Assembly (NCBI GenBank): GCA_000499405.2
Contig: HG738138.1
Span: forward strand, 16,283,054-16,347,053
Direction: 5' to 3'
Source of the DNA: Onchocerca volvulus
Taxonomy: Eukaryota; Nematoda; Chromadorea; Rhabditida; Onchocercidae
Length of the DNA stretch: 64,000 nucleotides
Shown: piece by piece, positions 48,628 to 61,646 of the stretch
How the letters are laid out: every line of letters begins with the position of its first letter
Position numbering within the stretch: the stretch's first letter is position 1
Made by a program: the position numbers and the translations under genes
The notes under the pieces: model-generated
Seen by the model: only the letters and a program-made list of their open reading frames with translations
Told to the model about the DNA's origin: nothing
The model's database searches: none

Positions 48628-50294
48628 CTTTGGTTTGATTTAATTATATCTATTATATGCATTATTATTCTTACTGTAATTATGAAATTAGCATAAAACT
48701 AGATGTCTTTATCTTGGATAACTAAAGTAACTCAAACAATTATATGAGCAATTATCCGGAAGAGATCCGTATCAGATATGATAGGAATATCATTTGTCAG
48801 ATTTCACAATTCAAAAAACATTTAATTAGGTTTTATCGGATTCCATAATTCAAGAATACTTTGAAGAACAAAAAGATATGCTTTTACATTTCAGAATACT
48901 TTAAATGTATTTCAGTATATTTTGAGTATTTTAACTTTAAAATACTTCATCCGTTGTTCTCTATTTGCTTTCTGTTTTATTTCATATTACTTAATGATCT
49001 CATATTAATGCTTCACTTCAAATGAATAATAATAATATTAAATAATTTGTTTTGATTGTTGGTATAAATCATCGTTGTCCGGTTCCATTCATATAAAATA
49101 ATTTCTGAAGAGATCCTTTCCATTGTTGTTCATTGCCCTTTGTCCTATTGTCACCTTGTAAATTCAAGAGGTACCAATGGCGATACTAATTACTATCTAT
49201 CATTTCATTATGTTCCTGAATTAATTTCATTTTGAGATTTTGTTCAATTTCATTCATTTCTTCTTAATTTAATTTAGGCTTAACAAAGCGATAGTTATTA
49301 GCTAAAGGAAATCAACAAACAGCAATATTCAATTGCTTATTGAATTCTAATCAATTCTGGTATCAAAAAGCAAATTTGTTAATTCGAAAGAAAATTTACG
49401 CGTTTTCCGAAATATTATAGTATGATGGAAATTAAACTAGAAATTTGAAAATATAATGAAGTGGACAACTGAATTCATATATTCCTTGAATTATTATACC
49501 AAGGATAGAATTAAATTAGAAATTTAAAAATCTTGTGAAATGAACAGCTCTTTCATTCTGAGGTAAAAAAAAGCTTGGCTTAGGGCAAATTTCAACGGAC
49601 ATATTTGGATATATTAAAAGTATGACCAAAATGGTCTTAACGTTGCAGCAAAATCTTGAGTAATTGCAAAGTATTGCGAAGTAGCCATTGGTCATTTTCT
49701 ATTGATTACCAATGAGTACTTCGGACAGAGTTAATACAAAATAACTTTTTTTGCTACAACAGTATATTTCAATGTGTATTATTATTCATCAAAAGCGATT
49801 GTTTAACGGTTGAACACATAATGCTATTGAAAAGTGCACGCCTATGTCTTATATAAATGAAAAAAACGAATAAAAAGTTTAGTATAGAAAAAAAAAAACC
49901 GCTTGAAAAATTTATGAATATAATTAGTTGTTAGTTGTATCTCATTTTGGCCTTGAATGAAGTTTTTTATTCAGTAAATTTAACTTAATTTAATCTAGAA
50001 ATGTTCAAAATATTTTTGGATGAAATTGGACAGAACAATTTCATAGTTATTATTGTAAATATTATCCAAGGAGAAACCGATGATTAACAAATCTACGAAA
50101 GATTCTCATAATTTGATTAAACTATAAAAGGTTGATATGGAGGAAGTATTTCGAATATTTCTAAACTGCAACAATTAGACTTCAAAATTGGCTGTAAGAC
50201 TTGTAGAAAATTTTTCACAGATGAATGACTATCATATGCAAAGTCAGAGACATATTCCAAGTTTTAGAAATACTTAAAAAAGTCAATTTTTTGC
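48628..50294. other. AT-rich loop sequence, right part
   Basis: One exon-like minus-strand segment (about 49180-49055, after AATTAG) reads YRHWYLLNLQGDNRTKG and could be an upstream exon of the cysteine-rich gene, but no phase-proven link was found. Otherwise nothing. Confidence 0.4.
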
Positions 50295-50844
50295 AGACAA
50301 GCTTATTTATAAGTGTGAGTTGCTAATCTTGCTCAATAATATGTAATTCGATATGAGTAAGCAAATGTGAATGCATCTCTCATAATTGCTCATCCATCAT
50401 TTTTTGGTGAACGTTTACGCAGGTGTGAATTCAGGCGAGACAGCAACAACAACACAGGTTGAAGAAGTTCTTCCTGGATAACTGACCGGACTCAAGGTCA
50501 TTGTCCACTGTCATCTTAGTTTACATATGTCCACGATTTAGCGCAAAAAATCTACCATTAATCATTTGAATAGAAGTACTTAAACAAATGCCATATGTTT
50601 TACCTAATCTTATCGCTATTTTGATTGAAATATAAAAGATCAGGTAAGTCATTAACGTAATATAGATTAGATTTAATAGGAACAAAATACTTAATAGATT
50701 TGCAAAAGATATTTTACAATATTTTGCATATCCAGAAATTCCAATTCCATTTTTGGCTTAAGCCCTCTCTTTCATCTTCTTGTGAAGATCACCACATCAC
50801 GCAACAATTAGTTCGATGGAATTAGTTCTTTCATTGGGATAAAT

Positions 50845-51027
50845 GTGAACTTTAAACAGTGGTCATTACGCGGAAGCACTTTTTGGGTACTTGTAAATGG
50901 TGGTAAAAAATGCTTTCGGCTCAAGATTATTGAATTCTTCACAGTTGAATTAATTAAAGTGCCAAAGTTGAATGACCAGGTGTCACTCCATATTACGTCA
51001 TTTATAGAGCCACCAACCGCACAGTGA
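50845..51027 (+). other. Exon-like open segment in the right arm, unknown
   Basis: Identical to the segment at 35860-36042 in the left arm, in the opposite orientation; see that entry for its reading. The product is not recognised. Confidence 0.25.
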
Positions 51028-52027
51028 ATCTTTCGGCTATTGATACCGTAATCTCCGCGTTACCACTATTTACGCGCCTCTGTTTTTATATTCAGCAAAA
51101 TTCGGAAACAAATTAAAGTGTGTAAACTGATTTATGTTCTGTCCATTCTCTCAAAATCTTGAAATACTTTCTTAATTAAATCTCTTTTTATAATAAAATT
51201 GGAATTTACCATAAAAGGTTGGAAGGAATTTCTTGGAAACGATTTTATCAAATAATCAATTATTTCTACAAAATATAGCAAAGTTATAATATGTAAGTTT
51301 CATTTACCACAAATTCACAGCGACAACTTTGTTCAGCAAAATTTCGAAATGTTTTTTCCATTTAATGATTGATAAAATCGCATAGACCAATTAATACACA
51401 AAAATTGATTAGTGATTAGAATTATATTCGATAATCAATGTGTGATATTGAGTGGCCTTATCAACCTATATTACACAAATGCATGCTAATCCAGTCATAA
51501 ATCGCTTACTAATCATTTATCAGTGTGAAATGCCTGAATCTAATCCTTATTATGCAGTCAATAGTTAAAATTAAGTTTTCTGAATGTAATATCAAGCACA
51601 CTGGAGTTATAAAAGAAAACTATTTGGATGACACTGTCAGATAAGTCAGAATCACTAATTATTTGTGAAATAATTACCACTGATATGATGGCCAATAGTT
51701 ATTTATTACAATTAACACAAACGCAAATAGGGATAGATTAAGCATACAATTCACTTTTTCCTCACATAAAATCGTTCGAATATTCGCTTCAGCAAAGCGT
51801 TGACAAAATTTTTCGCAGTGAATGCGATGAAAACTGGGAGCGATAAACTTCGCAACTAAAATTAATTACATTAAATGCGCGTGTTATTGAGTAAAATTAA
51901 TAGCAAATTTTGTTTCTCGTATTTAACGACTGATCGATCAATTATCGAAACGTTGAAATGTTGGATAAAAGCTCCGATGGTACAAGGCTGGCAAATTCCG
52001 AATTGAATTTTTTTATTTATTTTAATT

Positions 52028-52775
52028 TTATCTCTTGGCCATTTGCAAATGTTTAATGATCTGTTCAGAAAAATTTGAAAGATTTAGAAATTTCCAGGCA
52101 GTATGTCACTGTGCGATGCTCAGAAAGATGCGTCATCAGCATATTTTTGATGATTTGCGCAATAATTGTAACTTTAAACCTTTACGAGTGATTGGGGCTG
52201 TACGACAGTGCATGCCATTTTCTTTATTTGCATAAAATCTAATATGAAGGATTTATTTAATTTATGTGAGTCACATTTTAGCTGTATGGGATAGTTCCAC
52301 GAAAGGTTATGTAACGAACTCTGACCTGTGACTGCGACGATAATGGCACAGGTGTACATTTGGAACGTTGTTCTTCCTCCATGTAATGGTACTCGAATCT
52401 GTCAGCCATATCACGCAATTGACGAGCTATCATTGACGTACTTAGTTGCATTTCTGAAATTCGATTCACATTGTGCAAATAAAGGCGAGATTCTTGGAAA
52501 CGAGCATTTGCACCTTTTCTGATATAAATCCTTCAAGAAAATGACAAACCAGGCGATGTTTGCATGATGGCATCCATAAATTTAGCCTTTCGTTCGGTTT
52601 CCGATGCGGGGAAGAATACGGAGATGTGATTGCCGATCGGTACGATTCGTGCAGTATCCGTCGCTGCTGATTCGATGAAGCTTGAAAGAATCGTTGTCCA
52701 ACACGGAATATATCCTAGCGATGAGGAATATCTGTCGGAGAATAGAGCTGTGCATAACATCTGAAATCTCGCCAT
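52028..52775 (-). CDS. BH3-only apoptosis activator, second copy (gene A')
   Basis: Exons 52775..52550, 52453..52326 and 52060..52028 mirror gene A exactly, so the predicted 128-residue protein and its BH3 (IARQLRDMADRF) are identical. All splice sites, the Met6 TTTCAG site and the polyadenylation motifs (52012-52021) are kept, so both copies look usable. The sequence upstream of the arm differs from that of gene A, so the two copies may be controlled differently: here the boundary falls at an ATGATG (53214-53209) rather than in the left copy's acceptor-bounded segment. Confidence 0.82.
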
Positions 52776-53052
52776 TTTATTCGTAAATTCAAGTTGCTTT
52801 AATGGAAATCATCGGAAAGAATGCACGTATTTGATAGTTTATGAATAGCACTTTTCTGCCCAGTTAGTTATTCGCAGCATCTAAACGAAAGATTCTGATT
52901 TGGTGAGATTCTCATTCGTTTGATCAAACGTCCATTCAGTGCCTATCGCAATATGCTGTTCCAATTCAATGGGTGATGAATTTGCAAGAAATTACTGCGT
53001 CTAGGAGGGTTCACTGCTTGCAGAAGAATTTCAATGATAAGAGATAGATTAG

Positions 53053-53214
53053 TTACCGTATCACCGGGGGGAGATGACGAATCCGCACGGATAGCCTTCT
53101 GCGGAATGATCCGAGAAGCTTAGCAGAAGCAGTCGTAGTGCCAATGACTGCAACTTGCATGTATTGGTGCATGTGGGATGGACTACCGCACGACGACGAC
53201 GCTCCTCCCATCAT
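53053..53214 (-). other. 53-codon open frame upstream of gene A'
   Basis: Starts ATGATG exactly at the arm boundary and reads MMGGASSSCGSPSHMHQYMQ, then an Arg-rich end. Most of it lies in the duplicated arm, but the two start codons come from flanking or junction sequence. It may be a 5' exon or upstream ORF of gene A'. It has Ala where the left copy has Val (53123 versus 33764). Confidence 0.3.
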
Positions 53215-55950
53215 GATCGGGATTCAGTAATATATTGCGCCAAATTGATGCTCATCATTAATAGAGATTGGCGTGCGTATGAATTCAGATTCCTCCCCAT
53301 TCTTGGTTCCACCCTTCTTCCAATACAGCACTAATTGAGAGGCTAATAATTATGCACCTGGCAATTGGTTGCAATCGGAACGACTGATTATTTTTCAGGA
53401 ATTGAAAGGAAGTAATTATACTGAATGGAATATATGCACTCCGGATGTACCGTAGTGGTGTTGTTGATGAAGTTATATGCACTGGTTTAGGTTTTAATTG
53501 AGGAAGTAATTTGGAATTAAAGTTTGCAGTAATTAGTCAGTATTTTAATTTTAAATATAGATTCTGGCTTAATTTGATTACTGAAATTAATCGCTAATTA
53601 CTTCTATTCCACTTATTTGCACTTTTCTAGAATAGTTTTATTACTTATCTCTCACCTTTTTTTTTTTTTTTTACGCTAGGAATTCGTCTTCCAAATTACT
53701 AGGGTCAAATGGATTGGCTAACAAAAAAAAACGCTCAGTAGTTCGTTACTATGATTATTGAATATTTTTTGGCAATTTTTCAAATATATTTTAAAATGTA
53801 TTAAATCAATCATGTATGATGAATCATTAAGCTTTAGAATTTTTAAGATTTTGTAAATAATTAAAATATTCTTTTTCACAGTGGTAGTTTCCCTCGAAAA
53901 AAAATCTGGAATTCCTAATTATCAGGGCTGTAAAAAGAAAAGGTGTGAATCAAATTAGCATATTGTATCTTCTAGAAAGACTTTTCCTAAATTTAAAAAA
54001 AATTTTTTTCAAAAATTCAAAAATGAACTATATTGTATTGCGGTAAAATAAAATCATAACATGTTATCAAGAATCTGACTCAAATTTGCCAAAAAAGACA
54101 GGATATGTCTATTTTTTTAAGATAATTTCCAGTAAAAAAACATGATAATTCACGATGACGAAAAGGAAAAGACTTTTGAATGTTACGAAACGTGTGCTGT
54201 GACGTGTTGTAAACACGAAATGAAGCTTAACATTTTCAGCTATTCGCCATTGCTTTTCTATTGAAAAGATATGAATATGGCAATTGATGTGGGATTGAAA
54301 ATTTTTATAATTTAAAATTTTGTTTCGTAATTTATTTTCTTTAAAATTTGAGCTCAGATTTGAATTTTGATAGAAAGCATCGAAATTTTGTAATTATTGT
54401 CAAATGAATACGTAATTATAAGATCTATGGTTATTGGTGGATTAGTGCAGAATCGTCATACAATGGGATAATAATAATAATATCTTTTGAACGGAACCGA
54501 CAGTTAGAGTGGCAGGAAGTAATCGAATTAGTATTTCCTGAAGATAAAGGATAATCATTCGGTTACATGGATAATACTCATGAACTAATTGGTGTGAACC
54601 AATCTTCTATCCGGTATATCGTTTGTGAGGAGATAAAAACGGTTTTACAGTAGCTAGCCAGATGTCAAGAACAGTCGAGATTGAAATGAAATGGATGTGT
54701 GGAGTAAAATGACAAAACAGTATTTTAGTGATGATAGTTTGGACTAATATTTGTTAGTTATCGATAAGTACCAAAATTTTCAAGTTTTAATCTATTACTT
54801 TAAATTGTTAAATGATGTAATATATCTTGGAAATGTGAAAATTTAAATTTCGAGATAACTGCAATATATTTCAGCTATTATGAAAATTGTCAAAAGTGTT
54901 AAAACAAAATATAGGCCAGAAACGTTCTGTTCATTCAATACATTGTATAGTTTATAACTTTTAATTGAAGGATTTATACTTAATCAAATGTTGTAATATT
55001 CAATGATAAATCAAATATCAGATTTTTATAAAATTAACAAGTAATCGTTAATTTATTTTTCTTGATATGTGAAAATCAAACAGAAATTTTCTAAAATCTT
55101 GAGGTATCTATTTTCTGATTACATAAAAGATTTTGAAACTAATTAAATTTAATTTAATTCTGATATCTGAACTTCATGAAAATTCATGGAAAATGATATG
55201 TTGCAGATGTGTAAAGGAATAAAATGTCAAAAAACCTGCTTTCTGTAAAATTAATATTTTTTCAGAATTTTCACTCTTTTCTTCAAAATTTTTCTGCATA
55301 CAAGCATCGAAAAAATCAACCGGTTGATTAATTAATATATGAAAAAACTAGAAAAAAATCTAAAAAATAATTGAGAATAATTTTTGGTTCTGAAATATAT
55401 ACTTGTTGTTTTATTTATTAAGTTATTACAGCGTTTTAGCCTGATTTTTATTATATCCAATTTTCTATTTTCGTTAATTTATTTGGCATATTTCATTCCG
55501 GTTCTTACATAACAGGATTCCGGAATGAGAGTGAACGAAGTCTCTTATTTCAATTAGTTTCATTATTACTATTGTGAATGGGTGACATTTGGTGAATTGT
55601 ATGTTCGTGTCAACCAATTAGTCTTCTTTAAGTCTCCCATAAACAATACATCGAGTTAATGCTACCACTTCGATTGCACCTGCTTCTTCCGGGCTTCAAC
55701 CTATGGTACTTCATCCAGTAGTAATGAACTGTATGCTTCACTGATTACTGTAGGGTTGTTAAAATTAACTAAGCAAATTGTACTTCTTGCTTCGTTGATT
55801 ACTTTAATAATAGTTAAGCCTTCATTTTTTTTTTCTTAGCAATGAACATTATACGATAATTAAATTTATTTGTAGCAATAAAATGTACCTTTAAGGCCGT
55901 ATTTGGGAATATTAAAATAAGCCAATGGCTTGTTAATAGTTTATGAATAA
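53215..55950. other. AT-rich stretch right of the inverted structure
   Basis: Two weak exon-like segments: 53399-53446 (+), after a good ATTTTTCAG acceptor, reads ELKGSNYTEWNICTPD; about 55700-55840 (-) reads a 45-codon open segment including TIIKVINEAR. Neither could be linked to a gene. Confidence 0.35.
54567..54653 (+). pseudogene. Possible transposase helix-turn-helix relic
   Basis: A 28-codon open frame reads THELIGVNQSSIRYIVCEE, resembling the second part of a pogo/Tigger-type DNA-binding helix-turn-helix (small-G-V-x-x-S-T/S-I/V-R). No catalytic domain or inverted repeats were found nearby, so at most it is a decayed fragment. Confidence 0.2.
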
Positions 55951-56112
55951 CTAGTTCTGTCGAGCATCAGATACTATATAAACAATCGAAAAGTATCCAT
56001 CAGGACGGGATGATTCACCGCAACCAAACATTTTTACTCTGAAAATTTCACTTTCTAAACAAGAAGCATAGGCTTGTTTATATGGAATGTTTATTTCGCA
56101 GGTTATGAAATT
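55951..56112 (-). CDS. Tentative netrin/TIMP-like (NTR) domain exon
   Basis: After a CATATTCCAG acceptor (minus strand) 53 codons read NFITCEINIPYKQAYASC, ESEIFRVKMFGCG and DGYFSIVYIV, ending RQN and TAG. The order C...AY-x-C-x-(S/E)-x-(I/V)-x-R-V/A-K-V...Y-x-I is like the first beta-strands of NTR domains (TIMPs, netrin C-terminus). A GTATCT inside could be a donor to further exons. No signal peptide exon was found. It may encode a secreted protease-inhibitor-like protein or be a fragment; the family call is inference from pattern alone. Confidence 0.35.
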   Translation of the reverse strand, partial: NFITCEINIPYKQAYASCLESEIFRVKMFGCGESSRPDGYFSIVYIVSDARQN

Positions 56113-56220
56113 CTGGAATATGAACTTGATGAGATACTGAATCTTTAGAATTATTTTGAAGATAACTATATGGTAGATAGTGTGCACATTCATAAAAATA
56201 AACATTTTTGTATTCTTTAG

Positions 56221-56407
56221 CAAATATCTCAGAATACTTACTGGTAGGCAGTACTTATTGGAAAAGAATAACAAAGTAAGTACTGAAAACGAAACTGAAC
56301 AAATACTGAAAGTGCAAATGACCAGGTGGGGTCACCTCATGAATTCTTCTTTCAGCACTCTTCAAATCCTTGAAGATAATAGAAAGGAGGTCAACAATGG
56401 AAGATAA
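56221..56407 (+). CDS. Tentative last two exons of an unknown gene
   Basis: Exon 56221..56275 is bounded by TATTCTTTAG and AAA-GTAAGTACTG. Exon 56356..56407 follows TTCTTCTTTCAG. Phases match (ends with two bases, next supplies one), giving NISEYLLVGSTYWKRITNTL then QILEDNRKEVNNGR and TAA. The 80-bp intron and three near-consensus signals are good evidence for a real 3' end. YLLVG resembles the late YLL-x-G strand of NTR domains, and an NTR-like exon lies nearby on the opposite strand, but the two cannot be in one simple transcript. Upstream exons were not found. Confidence 0.4.
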
Positions 56408-58369
56408 GTACTCTAATCATAACAGATATCTTAATTTCTTCAACAGATTATCTGTTCTTATCCTCATTTGCATAACTAATACCATACGATGGAAAAATCC
56501 ATTTTCAGGTCGTCTTTAATTAGCAAAATCGGATCATTAATCGAAAATTTTTTTTGTCCTTTTTTACTAGAATTTTTGGACAAACCGGAAAATCGAAAAA
56601 CAGTCAAGGATTAAGAATAAATGAATGCAAGTTGAATAAAATTGTAAAATTGTAGCAATTTTATTTGTTGAAATTGCTAAAAAATATAAATGAAGGATAA
56701 GTTTTAGCAATTTAACAATAATGCTCATATACTAATTAAATTTTTGTAGTTTATTGGATTTTTCAGAAGTCGAATTTTTCTTTTTTTTCGGTAATTTAAT
56801 ATTGGAACTTATATATGAATTAACTGGTCCACTAGTTTTACCGTTTTCTCAGCTAATTATCTCACTAAAATGGAACTTAATTAAGTAATAAAATCAGATT
56901 CATATCTCATAGCATACAATTTCTTGTATTCATCAAATGAAGAGACTACTGTAGAGTTTTAGGTGTGAAGAATCAATTGCTCAAAAATATATTTTGTCTA
57001 ATGATGACCTTTGATAATGTTGGCTATTTCCTCTTGTTATATTGTGTTGACCTATGCATTGTTCGTTTTGTGGTATGAGCGAAGGATGGATAAGGTTTGG
57101 ATAATTGGTTAGATTCAGTTTACACTAATTCTTAGTTTGGATAGGAAGGAAATATGATGAAGAAAGAAATTAGGTGGGAAATCTGTTGATTGATCGATAA
57201 CCGAAAATTTGATTCTTCCAATAATTAACTATTACCATATTTTCCTCAATAATCTACTTGAACTTTAATGAACTTTATTGTCCTTTTGTTGTCATATAAA
57301 TAGTTCCAGGAAATGTGCAGAATTCTTTTGTTGTTTGGCAAATTTTCAATCTATTTTAAAATTAAAATTATTAGCTGTAGAAAAAGACAACATTCTGAAC
57401 GATTTCTTTTTCCTAAAATATTATTTTCTTCCGATTTTATTTTATGCATTACTTTTTCTTTTTTCTTGAAATTTGCCTATTTTTCAATAGAAATTACAAA
57501 TTTATTTTATGCTACATCGTCAAAAAGTGAATAAAATATTAAGCCAAGTATAATTTCGTGTTTCAATACATTCCTATTTAATAGCAATTTGGACCAAGTA
57601 AATGAGAAAAAAAGCAAATAACTTGTGTTCCTGAAGATGCAAGGATGATAATTAAGGTGCTAAGTAATTACAAAAAAAGATAAAAAATGAATTTGAATAA
57701 ATATATTTCAAAGATAAAATTTAGATTCGTTTGAGCATCTGCAAAAGTTTCAGTTTATGAAATAAATATCTGAATGAAATCTGCAAATCGTGCACTTCTT
57801 CGAGAGAAAGGAAACGTAGAAATAATCATTTGTTTATCCGAAATTTATTTCAACATGATTTTAGTATTATTCAGTAATTTCAACAGGATTTTGTAAATTT
57901 TTTTCTCAAAAATCACTTGAAATTGACAATAAAGATTTGTTAAAATAAAAATCTGTCGCATGTCAATAAACGATACCAGCAAGGTGATTTGATTCGCTAA
58001 CACTGTTAATGATATTTTAATTATTTTTTTCTAATAATGACAGAATAGATATTTTCTGGTTTAGTAAAAATTTTAGACCAAAATTTTTCTATACCATTAA
58101 TTACCATTAATTCATTAATTTAGACTTTCAGAATAGAGTTTAAAATTAATATTTAAATTAATATTTGTAATATAAATAAAATCTAGGAAAACATAATAAA
58201 AAGAACGGAAACCTTAAAAAATGTATTACGACCTATTAAACTACTAATTATAATTATAACTTTAGTACAAGTTAGATTACGATAAAATTATAATTACTAC
58301 CTTCAGAAATAGTCATTTAGTTAGATTATTTATGATGTTGCCGAGAAAAAATTGCTTCCAATCAGAGAT
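56408..58369. other. AT-rich stretch without a firm gene
   Basis: Open frames at 57278-57534 (+) look weakly protein-like but have no splice or start support. Confidence 0.45.
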
Positions 58370-58612
58370 TTAATTATTTAAATGGGAAGATAAGTAATGT
58401 TCCAAACAATTAAAATATATTTCAATGTCAAAGGGCACCGAAGAATAGTAATGTGAAACAAAAGTAGGCGGAAAATTGTGTATTCCAGGAAGAGATGAAG
58501 ACAGGAAATGGTTTACAAGCACATCTTCAAAAGGATAATCACAAGGCGGTGAATAATTTAAGGAGCTGTCTAGTAGCCGATTGATTGCAAAAGGTGTCAA
58601 ATGTCTTGTCAT
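58370..58612 (-). CDS. Possible small protein or exon with an EH1-like motif
   Basis: An 80-codon frame begins MTRHLTPFAINRLLDSS and ends YLSSHLNN. Its codons are less AT-biased than those around it. The N-terminal TPFAINRLL fits the engrailed-homology-1 pattern (F-x-I-x-x-L-L) that recruits Groucho/TLE and often opens homeobox proteins. No homeodomain was found downstream, and several GT sites inside could be donors. It may be the first exon of a transcription factor, a small protein, or chance. Confidence 0.3.
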   Translation of the reverse strand: MTRHLTPFAINRLLDSSLNYSPPCDYPFEDVLVNHFLSSSLPGIHNFPPTFVSHYYSSVPFDIEIYFNCLEHYLSSHLNN

Positions 58613-61600
58613 ATGAGGTCATGACCCCATTTGTCACCTTTTTCGCTTCGTCAAGTATGTTTTGTTATTCACCATCATCATATTTTTTGTATTGTTTATT
58701 TATCCGCAGTTTACCTTCAATCAAATAAGATTGTCGGTTTGTTGTGAAGCGCTTTTTGTATCTCACCAGAAAAATCGAAGAAGAATTCCTTTTCATATAT
58801 CGGAAAACTTGAAGTGTTAAGTGACAGCGAACAATTCGATGAACAAATGACAAACATTGACTTAGACAATCACTGAAATGAATAGCGATTGTCTTTTTTG
58901 ATGAAATCTCTGATTTTAGTATAAAGATAGGGAAATTAGAAATCGCTAAATTTTTCGGAAATATACGGATGACTTTTGAGCTTGTCGCCAATTTTTGACA
59001 GATTAAACTAACCACTTCGACATAAATTCATTGAGAGTGAAATTACATTGGTAAGTAAATTGCATCTCATAGTTATAGAAGTTGAAATAGCTCAAGTATT
59101 TGAACTTTAGACTTTGTAATTTAATTGAAGTGATGAAAATAAAAGCCAAAGAACCAAAAAATCTGTATGTTGAAATAAATAAATTCATAATGAATGAAAC
59201 TAAAGTGATAGCATTAATTATTGCCAATATCTTGAACTAAGATATTTTTGGGAAAACTAGTTTATTATCAGTGAAATTAAATTAGCTGTATCTTAATTTT
59301 TCGAAAATAAAAACCACATTTTTTGAGGAAAATAAATTTATTATGAGTGAAATTAAAACAATAGCATCAAGCATATTGTAATTTTCTGTTTAATTTTTTG
59401 AGCTTATCGCCATTCTTAGATAAAAATTGAATTAATTCACCAAATCACTTATAATTATCAGGTAATCTGATATAAGCTTAGCTTAGTATGGTGCAAATTC
59501 AGCCAGGTAACTTGGCTGATTATTCTCCAGCAATAATTGTAAGTTAACATCTGGACTGAAATATTTTATAATATGGAATAAAAAAAAGTTTAATAGCACT
59601 TTGGAGAGATGTGCTATTAAGTGATTTAAAATGGATTAAATAAGTGACATGACCTCAGTTGATTTATGACGCTGACCTATTGATTGGACGATTATTCTGG
59701 AATAGATTTATTCGGTGGAACAATCATTTATTACGCAATATAAAAGCTCTGGAATAGTCGATCGCCGGATGTTTCACATACCACTGACCGTTTATTAGCA
59801 CTTTATTTCAGCAGTGATCTTCAACTTTTAGCTCTGGACACATTTTACGACAAACATTTTACAACAGCTTCAATGGATCAAATGATTATTTGTATGTTTT
59901 ACTATTCATGTATTGACATAGAGAGAAAGGGATCATCGTGAAAATGGTATGTGACAAATTCAGATCAGCAAGCAAACCAGCAATCCAATTAATTAGTCGA
60001 TTAATAATAGATTAGTCGAATCTCCATCTGTAATTAAATTAGTCTGTTAGATCATTATTCTTTATTTCAAAAAACTGTAGAAGTATTTTTTTCGTAATGT
60101 TTATGAAGAAAATATAACCTTTAATTTTAATTTTTAGCAAAAGTATGGAACAAAAATAAGATCATCAATAAAACGAATAAATCGATTAATTGATTAATTA
60201 ATTAATAATATATTGTTTTTATATTTTTCCGATTAAAGTAATAACCTTTAGGCTATTAATTTACTTTAGCTTGCTAAGGTTTTTTTTTTGTGAGAAAATT
60301 TTAAATTATTCTTTCATAATGCATGTGAAGAAATCATAATGTTTAATTCCAATTTTTTAGCAAATTATGACTATCAATATATTGTAGTGAAAATTAATGC
60401 ATATTTGTTTACTTAAAAATAACCCATTTATAAATTCAGGCATTAAATTCAGCAATCAAGTAATATCTTCTAGTTTCGTGCAATAATTTCAAGTAATAAA
60501 ATTTCATCCTATAATTTCGATTAGTTTTTCATATTTAGTTCTTTTTTTTTGGATAATATATTACAGAACTTTATCCATTATAAATCCTCATATTAAACGT
60601 GTAACTTTATCATCTTAGTGTGAAGGAAATCATGAAATCCGGACTGAAAACAAACGAAAGATATTTCCGGAAGAAAAAAAGAATTAGATCATTGATAAAG
60701 TCAAAAATCATTCAAACTAATTAAGTATAGGAGTTATTATAATAAAACATTTTAAAATAAATCCGAATAAATATGACTGTTTAGGAATGTAGCAGAAATT
60801 GTTGCGTCATTAGTATTATCAATATTGTTGCATAATTTATGATATAGCAAAATGGATAAAACATCTTTATTGCTATGGTTGTGTGTACATAATAAAAGAA
60901 GTAATTGATAATTGATTACAGCACATGAAGTAATTGAATGTAATAACAATTCTTGACAAATAATTTTGTTTTTTTATTACAAATATTTTGTGTCCTGTTA
61001 CATTACATACATATATTTATTGGATTAATTAATTTATATATACATAAATAACATCAAAATTTGTTCACTAGCGCGACATTTCTCATCAACAACATCGTTC
61101 TAAAAATTTTTGAATATTTGCCATGAATTGTCAAATGAACATAGCAACTCGTCTCGTACAATCACTTACGTATAAGTTCAATGAAAGAAAAATTATTTGT
61201 CGATACTATTAGCAAAAACCGTCGAATTACTGCAATAAATAATGAATAAGATTATTTTATTTATATGAATAAGAAATTTAAAAAAAAAAATTTTTTTTTT
61301 CTTTCAAAATATAAATGTAAAAAGTTTCATGAAAATAGTTGACGAGATGTTTCCCTAATTGACTGAATGATTCATGTGTAATTGTAGAAGGTGTGATCTA
61401 TGTTCAGTTGCAAAAATTGGCTTTAGGAAGTCACCATCGGAGTAAAAATGTTCGTTGTATCAGATAAATAATGTTTATTTTTTACATACATCTACTATTT
61501 GCGGTTGGAAAAATTTCAGGTATTATAATAAATTGAAAAAAATTCTCAAATCAGATGAATCAGATAGATGAATAATTATCTGAATTATAATTATTTGCAT

Positions 61601-61646
61601 AGTATTTGACGATTAGTTTAGTTGATGACACGAATTTAGGTTGCAG
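58613..61646. other. AT-rich stretch without a firm gene
   Basis: A 116-codon minus frame (58665-59015) is basic but shows competing frames on the other strand and no splice pattern; other frames are AT-driven. Confidence 0.45.

Larger units (their letters stand above)
50295..53208 (-). repeat. Right arm of the 2.9-kb inverted duplication
   Basis: The reverse complement of 33679-36592, with a constant coordinate sum of 86887 and no indels seen. The inner edge falls at AGACAAGCTT (50295) and the outer edge at GCTCCTCC (53208). It carries gene A'. Confidence 0.95.
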
